This document shows positions 58,500 to 64,000 of a DNA stretch of 64,000 nucleotides, in pieces. Positions within the stretch are counted from its first letter, which is position 1. Each line of letters starts with the position of its first letter. The DNA comes from a virus, in IMG/VR virus record IMGVR_UViG_3300006925_000013, positions 1-64,000 of that record; one strand, 5' to 3'. The notes below the pieces were generated by a model that was given only the letters and a program-made list of their open reading frames with translations, did no database searches and was not told the origin of the DNA. A program made the translations under genes and the position numbers.

Positions 58500-58893
58500 A
58501 GATATGATGGACCCTAAATTATGGTTCAAAAGCGAAAAGGATAGACGTATTGCTATTGCTAATAGAGATTTAACTGGCGGCGAGTTAGAAAAAGAACTTG
58601 CTACTATTGAAGATAAGCCTTATGTAAACGTATTGCAAATGGATGTTGATCCAATAAATCCTAAAAAAGGCTTTGTTGAACTTGACTTTAACGAGCAATT
58701 TGTTACAATGTTACAGACAAACGGTTACAGTGGCAAAAGCGATGACGACATTGTAAATGCATGGTTTAACGATTTGTGCAGAACTATACTGCAACAAGAA
58801 ATGGCTGACATGGACTTTGGTATGCAGGATATGGCACCTAACAGTAATGATGTCATAACAGTAACAGACGAAGACAAAGAAGCGAAGGAATAA
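58480..58893 (+). CDS. hypothetical protein, 137 aa
   Basis: The protein begins MAKMKFKDMMDPKLWFKSEKDRRIAIANRDLTGGELEKELATIEDKPYVNVLQMDVDP, with a very acidic tail. It shares its last base with the flap-endonuclease start. Conserved-looking but no family recognised. Confidence 0.6.
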   Translation: MAKMKFKDMMDPKLWFKSEKDRRIAIANRDLTGGELEKELATIEDKPYVNVLQMDVDPINPKKGFVELDFNEQFVTMLQTNGYSGKSDDDIVNAWFNDLCRTILQQEMADMDFGMQDMAPNSNDVITVTDEDKEAKE

Positions 58894-59885
58894 TGAAATA
58901 CATTTTAGTTGACACACTTAACATGTTCTTTAGAGCAAAACATGTGACTGCTCGTACTAGCGATATTGATATGAAAGTTGGTATGGCAATGCACATCATG
59001 TTTAATAGTGTAAAGAAAGTGTGGAGAGAGTTTGATGGTGATCATGTAATATTCTGTTTAGAAGGACGTTCATGGCGTAAAGACTTTTACGAACCTTACA
59101 AGAAGAATAGAAAGGTCACAATGGATCAAAGGTCTCCTAGTCAACAAGAAGAAGATGAAATATTTTTTGAAGCATACGATCACTTTGTTGATTACTTAAA
59201 GACTAAGACTAATTGTACTGTATTACATCAACCACAATCTGAAGCAGATGATTTAATTGCTATGTGGACACAAGAACACCCAAATGACGAACACGTTATT
59301 GTTAGCACAGACAGTGACTTTTATCAACTTATAAGCAATAACATCAGTCAGTATAATGGTGTAACAGACCAAATAGTAAAGATAGATGGCATATACGAAG
59401 CAAAGACTATGAAACGTGCTATTGATAAAAAGACACAAGAGCCTAAAGCAGTACCAGACCCTAAATGGTTACTGTTTGAAAAGTGTGTAAGAGGTGATAC
59501 ATCAGATAACATCTTCTCTGCTTTTCCAGGTGCTAGAAAGAAAGGCAGTAAAAACAAAACAGGTATGCTAGAAGCCTATGCTGATATGGAACGTGGAGGC
59601 TTTGACTACAATAACTTTATGTTACAACGTTGGGTAGATCACAATGAGCAAGAGCACAGAGTAATAGATGACTTTGAACGTAATAAAATACTTATTGATC
59701 TTACACAACAACCAGATGAAATTAAAACTGCTATTAGAGAAGTATTTAACGAATCATCTAACAAAGACAAAGTGCAAAATGTAGGAATACATTTTATGAA
59801 ATTCTGTAACAAGTGGAATATGCCTAAACTTACAGATGCCGCAACAGAATTTGGAGAAATACTTAACGCATGTCAGAAACAATAA
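58893..59885 (+). CDS. rnh: flap endonuclease / 5'-3' exonuclease (T4 RNase H-like)
   Basis: The 330-residue protein starts MKYILVDTLNMFFRA (first acidic site) and has EGRSWRKDFYEPYKKNRK, QSEADDLIAMW and VSTDSDFYQLI, with the acidic cluster of the FEN family, then VRGDTSDNIFSAFPG. It removes RNA primers from lagging-strand fragments. It overlaps the gene at 59870 by 16 bases. Confidence 0.9.
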   Translation: MKYILVDTLNMFFRAKHVTARTSDIDMKVGMAMHIMFNSVKKVWREFDGDHVIFCLEGRSWRKDFYEPYKKNRKVTMDQRSPSQQEEDEIFFEAYDHFVDYLKTKTNCTVLHQPQSEADDLIAMWTQEHPNDEHVIVSTDSDFYQLISNNISQYNGVTDQIVKIDGIYEAKTMKRAIDKKTQEPKAVPDPKWLLFEKCVRGDTSDNIFSAFPGARKKGSKNKTGMLEAYADMERGGFDYNNFMLQRWVDHNEQEHRVIDDFERNKILIDLTQQPDEIKTAIREVFNESSNKDKVQNVGIHFMKFCNKWNMPKLTDAATEFGEILNACQKQ

Positions 59886-60049
59886 GAAAAATATGGGATG
59901 CCATTAAGTATGGTCCAGAGGAAACGTTGGTTACATTTGAATCACCTGATAAAGGTAAAACAGTATTTCAATGTACATCAACAACAAATAAAAGAACAGG
60001 ACAAATAACAAGACAACGAGAGTTGATTAAGGAGAATAATGATGAGTAA
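59870..60049 (+). CDS. hypothetical protein, 59 aa
   Basis: The frame MSETIRKIWDAIKYGPEETLVTFESPDKGKTVFQCTSTTNKRTGQITRQRELIKENNDE begins in the end of the flap-endonuclease gene and overlaps the next start by eleven bases. A compact beta-hairpin-like middle and helical ends are visible. Its coupling on both sides supports it as a real gene. Confidence 0.65.
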   Translation: MSETIRKIWDAIKYGPEETLVTFESPDKGKTVFQCTSTTNKRTGQITRQRELIKENNDE

Positions 60050-60563
60050 AAAAGCAACAATTAAGAAGGTTGATGATGCAAGTTGGCTAGTAATAGATCA
60101 ACATCGTGGGAACGTAGGTGTCTTATATCAAAATGTCCAAGGTGATTATGAATACTTGGCAAGTGATATTAAGGAAAAATTTAAAAGCGATCGAGCAGTA
60201 GAAAAGTACTTTGGTGCTAGAGTATTCCAGCAACAAACTGTTGAAAGTGCAATACAACCAGATAAAATGTTTATTGCAGGATTTGAAATACCTTTTCCAT
60301 CACCTGAACTTATTACACCTGACCACCCTGAGTACACAAAAGATGTACCACTATTCAGTAAAACTGCAAACAGCGATGTATTGTATGCGGCAGGTTGGTA
60401 TGCTATTAACTTTGAGAAAGGTTGGAAACATGGTTACTGTCCTAAAGCAAGTACACTATTCCAATATGGCTACGAAGGCCCTTTTAAAACCAAGGATGAA
60501 TTAAGATTCAGACTTAAAGAACTTAATAAGATCAAAAGAAATGAAATTAAAAACTCTGATTGA
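60039..60563 (+). CDS. conserved phage protein, 174 aa
   Basis: A mixed alpha/beta protein (KKATIKKVDDASWLVIDQHRGNVGVLYQNVQGDYEYL) with GARVFQQQTVESAI and YAAGWYAINFEKGWKHGYCPKAS. Tandem ATG codons open it. It overlaps the next gene by 23 bases. No family recognised. Confidence 0.6.
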   Translation: MMSKKATIKKVDDASWLVIDQHRGNVGVLYQNVQGDYEYLASDIKEKFKSDRAVEKYFGARVFQQQTVESAIQPDKMFIAGFEIPFPSPELITPDHPEYTKDVPLFSKTANSDVLYAAGWYAINFEKGWKHGYCPKASTLFQYGYEGPFKTKDELRFRLKELNKIKRNEIKNSD

Positions 60564-60711
60564 GAATCTTAAATACTATAAGTCTATCGGAAGTTCTGAA
60601 GTAACATTGGACATTAACGATTTACTTGAAGCATTACAAGACGTATCAAAAGTCGATGAGATAAAACCAAAGAAAAGCCTAACGTTGAATGCCGATGGCG
60701 GCAAGTTCTAG
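60541..60711 (+). CDS. hypothetical protein, 56 aa
   Basis: MKLKTLIENLKYYKSIGSSEVTLDINDLLEALQDVSKVDEIKPKKSLTLNADGGKF is a helical small protein. It starts inside the previous gene and overlaps the next by 23 bases, making a nested chain of coupled starts. Confidence 0.6.
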   Translation: MKLKTLIENLKYYKSIGSSEVTLDINDLLEALQDVSKVDEIKPKKSLTLNADGGKF

Positions 60712-60985
60712 TTTTTTAACAAGGCAACATGGTTTCGTGAGTTTTAACAAAGGTACATACAACGCCAAATATAAATACAATTACAAAATGCCTAGTTATG
60801 GTATTAATCATCATTACTTAAAATGGTGCGAAGATAATATAACAAATGGATTTGGTTGGTGGTTTAAAAGAACTGAGCCTTATATTACCGAACCACACAA
60901 AGACGATAGGGCATTTGTAAGTTTTAAAACAAAAGAAGACCATGCTAAATTTACTTGGTATATGTTAAAGCAAAATGAAAATTGA
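60689..60985 (+). CDS. aromatic-rich hypothetical protein, 98 aa
   Basis: MPMAASSSFLTRQHGFVSFNKGTYNAKYKYNYKMPSYGINHHYLKWCEDNITNGFGWWFKRTEPYI is rich in Tyr, Trp and Phe; the end (DRAFVSFKTKEDHAKFTWYML) reads as a small alpha/beta fold. It overlaps the glutaredoxin gene by eleven bases. Function unknown. Confidence 0.6.
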   Translation: MPMAASSSFLTRQHGFVSFNKGTYNAKYKYNYKMPSYGINHHYLKWCEDNITNGFGWWFKRTEPYITEPHKDDRAFVSFKTKEDHAKFTWYMLKQNEN

Positions 60986-61205
60986 AATATATACAAAAAC
61001 TACATGTCCTTATAGCACTATGGCAAAACAAGTGTTAGATCTTAATGGATATGAATTCACAGAAACAGTATTAGATGATGACGATAAACGCACACAATTC
61101 TACGAAAGTTGCGGAGATAACGTTAATACTGTACCACAAATATTCGTAGATGGAGAAAGAATAGGAGGTTTTCAACATCTTCTTAGGTCAAAACTAATTA
61201 ATTAA
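60975..61205 (+). CDS. glutaredoxin with CPYS active site
   Basis: MKIEIYTKTTCPYSTMAKQVLDLNGYEF has the thioredoxin-fold start with active site C11-P-Y-S14. TVPQIFVDGERIGGF supplies the cis-Pro and glutathione-binding strands. The second Cys of the usual CPYC is Ser, so it is monothiol-like and may serve in deglutathionylation or Fe-S handling rather than as a classical ribonucleotide-reductase donor. Confidence 0.85.
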   Translation: MKIEIYTKTTCPYSTMAKQVLDLNGYEFTETVLDDDDKRTQFYESCGDNVNTVPQIFVDGERIGGFQHLLRSKLIN

Positions 61206-61227
61206 AGTATGTTTTAACTGTATTTTA

Positions 61228-61235
61228 GATAAATA
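61228..61235 (+). promoter_or_regulatory. late promoter GATAAATA
   Basis: Predicted initiation near 61241 gives a 13-base leader with AGGAGA before the ATG at 61254. Confidence 0.65.
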
Positions 61236-61253
61236 AAAGTACAGGAGACATAC

Positions 61254-61568
61254 ATGAGTAGACCAAAACCAACAGTAATTTTAGAGCATCACGATACTAC
61301 AAATTATAAAACAGAGCAGGTACTAGCGGCTGGAAACGTTTTTAGTGTGTTCTTTCAAGGTTCGCCAATTAATCTAAGAACTATGCATTCTTACTTAGAT
61401 TATCCTGGACCAAAGTATAAGAAAACTAGTTTTTCTAATCCTGGACATGCATTTAACTTAGCAGAGCGGCTAAACAAACAATTTAACACAGAAGAATTTT
61501 GTGTAGTTAAATTAGAAAGTGGGCCTGTTGTAAGTGAAGATGAAGTCAAAAATGGCAATTCAAAATAG
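61254..61568 (+). CDS. hypothetical protein, 104 aa
   Basis: A basic protein (MSRPKPTVILEHHDTTNYKTEQVLAAGNVFSVFFQGSPINLRTMHSYLDYPGPKYKKTSF) with FCVVKLESG near the end. It has a late promoter and AGGAGA site. It overlaps the next gene. Function unknown. Confidence 0.65.
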   Translation: MSRPKPTVILEHHDTTNYKTEQVLAAGNVFSVFFQGSPINLRTMHSYLDYPGPKYKKTSFSNPGHAFNLAERLNKQFNTEEFCVVKLESGPVVSEDEVKNGNSK

Positions 61569-61956
61569 TTTACAATATAAAATAGTAGATAAAATCAAAC
61601 AAGAATTAGATATTAGTCAGTATTCTGTACTTGACATTATGCCTTTGTTTTTTAAAAATCACAGGATTAGAGGTAACAAGGTTATAGGAGTTAGACTCAC
61701 CAAGTACGGTTTAACACTTATGGAAAAGAGTTTTACTTGCTATAATTTTAAACTAGATAACTTTAAATTATCAAACAAAGCAGTAGTTAAACTAGATCAA
61801 ACTATGCAATGGCCTTACTTTGTAGACAATAAAAAGTTAGTGCTATTCAGCGAAAAGGATTCTGTTATACTTAAACTGAAAGGTCAGAACTTGGAGAAAT
61901 GGTTACAAGGTCTCCGCAAACCAAAAAATCCTACCAAAGACGATCTCTCTGAGTAA
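61534..61956 (+). CDS. hypothetical protein, 140 aa (start uncertain)
   Basis: A basic alpha/beta protein (QNSLQYKIVDKIKQELDISQYSVLDIMPLFFKNHRI). Possible starts are ATG at 61534, 61540 and 61552; the last (MAIQNS) overlaps the previous gene least and follows GATGAAGT. No family recognised. It ends at a short intergenic region with an inverted repeat. Confidence 0.55.
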   Translation: MKMKSKMAIQNSLQYKIVDKIKQELDISQYSVLDIMPLFFKNHRIRGNKVIGVRLTKYGLTLMEKSFTCYNFKLDNFKLSNKAVVKLDQTMQWPYFVDNKKLVLFSEKDSVILKLKGQNLEKWLQGLRKPKNPTKDDLSE

Positions 61957-61962
61957 ATATTA

Positions 61963-61980
61963 ATGTACATTAACGTACAT
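61963..61980. repeat. inverted repeat ATGTAC-ATTAAC-GTACAT
   Basis: A perfect 6-bp inverted repeat with a six-base spacer lies between two forward genes, 26 bases before the ATG at 62007. It has no T-tract, so it may be an operator or mRNA hairpin rather than a terminator. Confidence 0.5.
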
Positions 61981-62006
61981 ACACACTGACACACAAGGAG
62001 AAAATT

Positions 62007-62219
62007 ATGTCACAAGGAAAAAGTGGGTTCGAACTACGAACCGATATCTTAGGAATGGCAATGGGCATGTTAGAAAATAACAGAGACCAGGAAGTACATT
62101 CATTTTACAGTATCCCAGAAGATCACAGAGAAGGTAAATCAGCACCGGTTATCTGGATCTCTCCGGAGGAAGTAATCAATACAGCCAAAGAACTTTACGC
62201 ATTCGTTAACGAAAAGTAA
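62007..62219 (+). CDS. hypothetical protein, 70 aa
   Basis: MSQGKSGFELRTDILGMAMGMLENNRDQEVHSFYSIPEDHREGKSAPVIWISPEEVINTAKELYAFVNEK resembles small conserved late T4-like proteins with the ELRTDILGMA pattern. AAGGAGAAAATT precedes the ATG. It is followed by a bidirectional terminator. Confidence 0.65.
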   Translation: MSQGKSGFELRTDILGMAMGMLENNRDQEVHSFYSIPEDHREGKSAPVIWISPEEVINTAKELYAFVNEK

Positions 62220-62237
62220 GTATTTAGGTACTGTATA

Positions 62238-62263
62238 AAAAAAGGGTCCTAGGACCCTTTTTT
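62238..62263. terminator. bidirectional intrinsic terminator
   Basis: A perfect palindrome: six A residues, GGGTCC, TA-centre, GGACCC and six T residues. It serves the forward gene at 62007 and the convergent reverse gene at 62275. Confidence 0.9.
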
Positions 62264-62274
62264 AGTGGTTGTGT

Positions 62275-62400
62275 CTACGATGCAATTATATCTTGCACGT
62301 TTTCCATACGACCTGATTTCATCAGTGTATCTAATTTTTTCCAAGTGACCAATGCGAAACGATGAGTTGCACTGGCTACTATTCCTAAGGACTTCGCCAT
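62275..62400 (-). CDS. 41-residue basic protein, reverse strand
   Basis: On the reverse strand an ATG at 62400 preceded by GGAGAATAAC opens a 41-codon frame (MAKSLGIVASATHRFALVTWKKLDTLMKSGRMENVQDIIAS) ending just before the bidirectional terminator. A reverse GATAAATA late promoter lies at 62520-62513. Promoter, ribosome-binding site and terminator all match, so I consider it real. Function unknown. Confidence 0.65.
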   Translation of the reverse strand: MAKSLGIVASATHRFALVTWKKLDTLMKSGRMENVQDIIAS

Positions 62401-62507
62401 GTTATTCTCCTGTGATATTCTAACATAACTGCTAGTAGGTTTGCAGTAACTTCATCCCTATTGGGCTCTGTTACAGAATACCAAACTCTATGTTACAATT
62501 ATGTTAC
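62401..62507 (-). promoter_or_regulatory. leader of the 41-residue gene with tandem repeat
   Basis: Near the predicted 5' end, GTAACATAATT is nearly repeated (forward strand TATGTTACAA twice, 62490-62510), and further in ACTGC/GCAGT can pair. This occupies most of the otherwise noncoding stretch 62401-62512. Confidence 0.35.
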
Positions 62508-62512
62508 AAAAG

Positions 62513-62520
62513 TATTTATC
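62513..62520 (-). promoter_or_regulatory. late promoter GATAAATA, reverse strand
   Basis: The motif is read 62520 to 62513, with predicted initiation near 62507 and a 107-base leader to the ATG at 62400. It lies about 40 bases from a divergent sigma70-like promoter. Confidence 0.65.
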
Positions 62521-62558
62521 ATTTGTACGAAAATCATACAATTTTTACTGAAAATAGG

Positions 62559-62587
62559 TTGACCAGTACCCCAAAATTTAGTATAAT
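62559..62587 (+). promoter_or_regulatory. sigma70-like promoter, GGTTGACC family
   Basis: TTGACC (62559-62564) and TATAAT (62582-62587) with a 17-bp spacer, followed by ATATGCATAATTT, very similar to 38013 and 63284. Initiation near 62594; GTAGGAG precedes the ATG at 62621. Confidence 0.85.
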
Positions 62588-62620
62588 ATATGCATAATTT
62601 GTAAAAAGGTAGGAGTTTTT

Positions 62621-63091
62621 ATGTACAAAGTATTTCAAATCAAGTTAAGTGACGAAGTTACAGATTTCGTTAATTCTAACGACAGAGGACACACAGGTGC
62701 CGCTGAAAAATATCCTGAGTATAACGCACACATGGAAGTGATGCGAGGTGCTGAAGGTTTCAAGGGAGAAATGTTTAATCATTATACCCAAGTTTGTGAA
62801 GTTGCTCACTTTGAAGACAGCAACTTAGAAGAAGTATTCAAAATTTTGAATGGTTACTACTATGATGACGACACTGGTTTAGATCAGTGGTTCGACACAT
62901 TCGTAAGTGGTTTCAAAATGAAGACGTTCACTAGGAAAGATGGTGAGGTTGTTACATATCGTGACATGCATTCTCTTTCAGTTGGCGACATTGTATTTGA
63001 TTCAGTTGATGATTCATATCACATTGTTGATAGTTGGGGTTTTAAGGACATCACTTCTGATGTTCTTTCAGGAGTTCAACAAGTAGCATAA
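62621..63091 (+). CDS. hypothetical protein, 156 aa
   Basis: The protein begins MYKVFQIKLSDEVTDFVNSNDRGHTGAAEKYPEYNAHMEVMRGAEGFKGEMFNHYTQVCEVAHFEDSNLEEVFKILNGYYYDDDTGLDQWF; the second half contains MHSLSVGDIVFDSVDDSYHIVDSWGF, a beta motif often seen in small phage proteins of the cyanophage/pelagiphage type. It is expressed from an early-type promoter. Function unknown. Confidence 0.7.
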   Translation: MYKVFQIKLSDEVTDFVNSNDRGHTGAAEKYPEYNAHMEVMRGAEGFKGEMFNHYTQVCEVAHFEDSNLEEVFKILNGYYYDDDTGLDQWFDTFVSGFKMKTFTRKDGEVVTYRDMHSLSVGDIVFDSVDDSYHIVDSWGFKDITSDVLSGVQQVA

Positions 63092-63306
63092 TGGAATACG
63101 TCGAATCTTTGGATTATAAAATCCGTTACTTAGATAAATTTAGTGCTAGGGCAGGTAAACATAATTGGATATCTGACCCTAAAACTTATTCTGATAGTGA
63201 CGTTTTCCTTAGGTTAGATGAGTTACAAGCATTAGGCTACTTGGTTGAATTAACTTTTAATTTAAAAAATAAGAAAGAAAAGGTTGACCTAGGTCAGGTT
63301 TTTTAG
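63091..63306 (+). CDS. hypothetical protein, 71 aa
   Basis: A small basic protein (MEYVESLDYKIRYLDKFSARAGKHNWISDPKTYSDSDVFLRLDELQALGYLVELTF). It shares one base with the previous gene, and its last codons contain the -35 element for the next promoter. No family recognised. Confidence 0.6.
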   Translation: MEYVESLDYKIRYLDKFSARAGKHNWISDPKTYSDSDVFLRLDELQALGYLVELTFNLKNKKEKVDLGQVF

Positions 63307-63312
63307 TATAAT
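63284..63312 (+). promoter_or_regulatory. sigma70-like promoter, GGTTGACC family
   Basis: TTGACC (63284-63289) and TATAAT (63307-63312) with a 17-bp spacer; third close copy of the 38013/62559 promoter. Initiation near 63319; GTAGGAG precedes the ATG at 63348. Confidence 0.85.
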
Positions 63313-63347
63313 ATATACATATTAAATAATTTCGTAGGAGTAATTAT

Positions 63348-64000
63348 ATGTCAGATAACATTCGAACAGTAAAACTAAGCAGGGCAAAGAACCACATCAA
63401 ACGTGCTTTCTCTAAAAAACGTCCTGTATTCATTTGGGGTCCTCCAGGAGTTGGTAAGTCCGACGTACTGGCTCAGATCGCTGAAGAAGGTAACAACCTT
63501 TTAATTGATTTGAGAATGGCTTTGCTAGACCCAACAGATATCAAAGGGTATCCTTACAGAGATGAGGACACTAACAAAATGATGTGGGCGGCACCTGCCG
63601 AACTACCATCAGAAGAACTTGCTAGTCAGTATGAAACTGTCTTCTTGTTCTTAGACGAACTTAACTCTGCACCTCCAAGTGTGCAGGCAACTGCTTACCA
63701 GTTGATCCTTAACCGTAGGGTTGGACAATATGTATTACCAGATAACGTGGTAATTGCGGCGGCTGGTAATAGAGACACTGATAAAGGTGTTACTTACAGG
63801 ATGCCAAGTCCTTTAGCAAACAGATTCCTTCACTTAGAAGTTGAAGTTAATCATGACGATTGGCAGTCTTGGGCAGTTGATAATGACATCAACCCAGATG
63901 TTGTTGGTTACTTGGCTTTTGCTAAACAAGACCTTTTTGACTTTGATCCAAAGAGTTCAAGCAGGAGTTTTGCTACTCCTAGGTCTTGGGCATTCGTTAG
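63348..64000 (+). CDS. MoxR-like AAA+ ATPase (partial, runs off window)
   Basis: The frame is open from MSDNIRTVKLSRAKNHIKRAF to the right edge (217 codons). It has Walker A GPPGVGKSD (about 31-39), Walker B LFLDELN near residue 103 and sensor-1 AAAGNRDTDKG, then MPSPLANRFLHLEV. This pattern fits MoxR/CbbQ-type ATPases that work with a VWA-domain partner, which may lie downstream outside the window. Confidence 0.85.
   Translation, partial: MSDNIRTVKLSRAKNHIKRAFSKKRPVFIWGPPGVGKSDVLAQIAEEGNNLLIDLRMALLDPTDIKGYPYRDEDTNKMMWAAPAELPSEELASQYETVFLFLDELNSAPPSVQATAYQLILNRRVGQYVLPDNVVIAAAGNRDTDKGVTYRMPSPLANRFLHLEVEVNHDDWQSWAVDNDINPDVVGYLAFAKQDLFDFDPKSSSRSFATPRSWAFV

Noticed and set aside
62220-62228. 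Reverse-strand CCTAAATAC as a late promoter into the gene at 62007
   Set aside because: It would only produce antisense RNA and lies beyond the bidirectional terminator; likely chance similarity.

Overview
The window is part of the AT-rich genome of a tailed, T4-like marine myovirus. It carries T4-type replication genes: a family B polymerase (gp43), an AAA+ clamp-loader subunit (gp44), a probable sliding clamp (gp45) and a flap endonuclease. It also has a T4-type lysozyme whose catalytic residues keep exact T4 spacing, a spanin pair, very large fibre proteins and phage late promoters of the TATAAATA type. Auxiliary genes common in marine phages are abundant (phoH, alternative oxidase, sufE, clpP/clpA, 2OG-Fe(II) oxygenases, queuosine-pathway genes). 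The spanin pair and an encoded outer-membrane barrel point to a Gram-negative host; a low-GC marine bacterium such as SAR11 would fit, but host assignment is inference. No capsid, terminase or tail-sheath gene is recognised in this window.

Layout. 1-4.2 kb: two tRNA genes (Glu-UUC, Ala-UGC), small membrane and zinc-finger proteins, a 2OG oxygenase and nadE. 4.2-9.6 kb: a B12-type radical SAM enzyme, a structured leader RNA, small membrane genes on both strands, a class-3 lipase, a Gly-rich protein and a prolyl-hydroxylase-like enzyme. 9.6-18.2 kb: exonuclease, PP-loop enzyme, clpP, a DnaE-like fragment, a GroES-like co-chaperonin, a sulfotransferase and the clamp loader. 18.2-22.7 kb: a second radical SAM enzyme, nucleotide-sugar dehydrogenase, sufE, an SDR and reverse-strand phoH. 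22.8-29.3 kb: an unusual acyl-carrier-like protein, spanins, a DnaJ-like protein, clpA and lysozyme. 29.3-41.7 kb: virion and fibre genes, including a 1225-residue collagen-like protein. 42-49 kb: a DsbA-like protein, polymerase, clamp, a TGT/DpdA-like protein and alternative oxidase. 49-57.9 kb: glycosyltransferase, outer-membrane barrel, QueD-like protein, two tandem sulfotransferases, galE, phosphoribosyltransferase, folE and queE. 58-64 kb: flap endonuclease, small conserved genes, glutaredoxin and the start of a MoxR-like ATPase that runs off the right end.

Regulation can be read directly. Late promoters with a core close to (G/T)ATAAATA occur at about twenty places, and sigma70-like promoters (TTGACn, mostly 17 bp, TATAAT) at eleven. 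The most striking pattern is that at seven late promoters the start codon begins exactly six bases after the last A of the motif. With the known T4 late-promoter geometry, that places transcription initiation on the A of the AUG, so these mRNAs would be leaderless. Three sigma70-like promoters show equivalent geometry. Other late promoters instead feed leaders that fold into hairpins (6139-6334, 40143-40223), and two late-promoter pairs sit back to back on opposite strands.

Functional themes. FolE, a divergent QueD-like protein, QueE and a TGT/DpdA-like protein suggest 7-deazaguanine modification of phage DNA, with QueC not seen here. ClpA keeps the ClpP-docking IGF loop and ClpP keeps its triad, so a phage-specific Clp protease is plausible. 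GalE, the sugar dehydrogenase, the glycosyltransferase and three sulfotransferase-like proteins suggest glycan or virion decoration. About ten genes of 31-59 codons were found by reading the gaps between larger genes.
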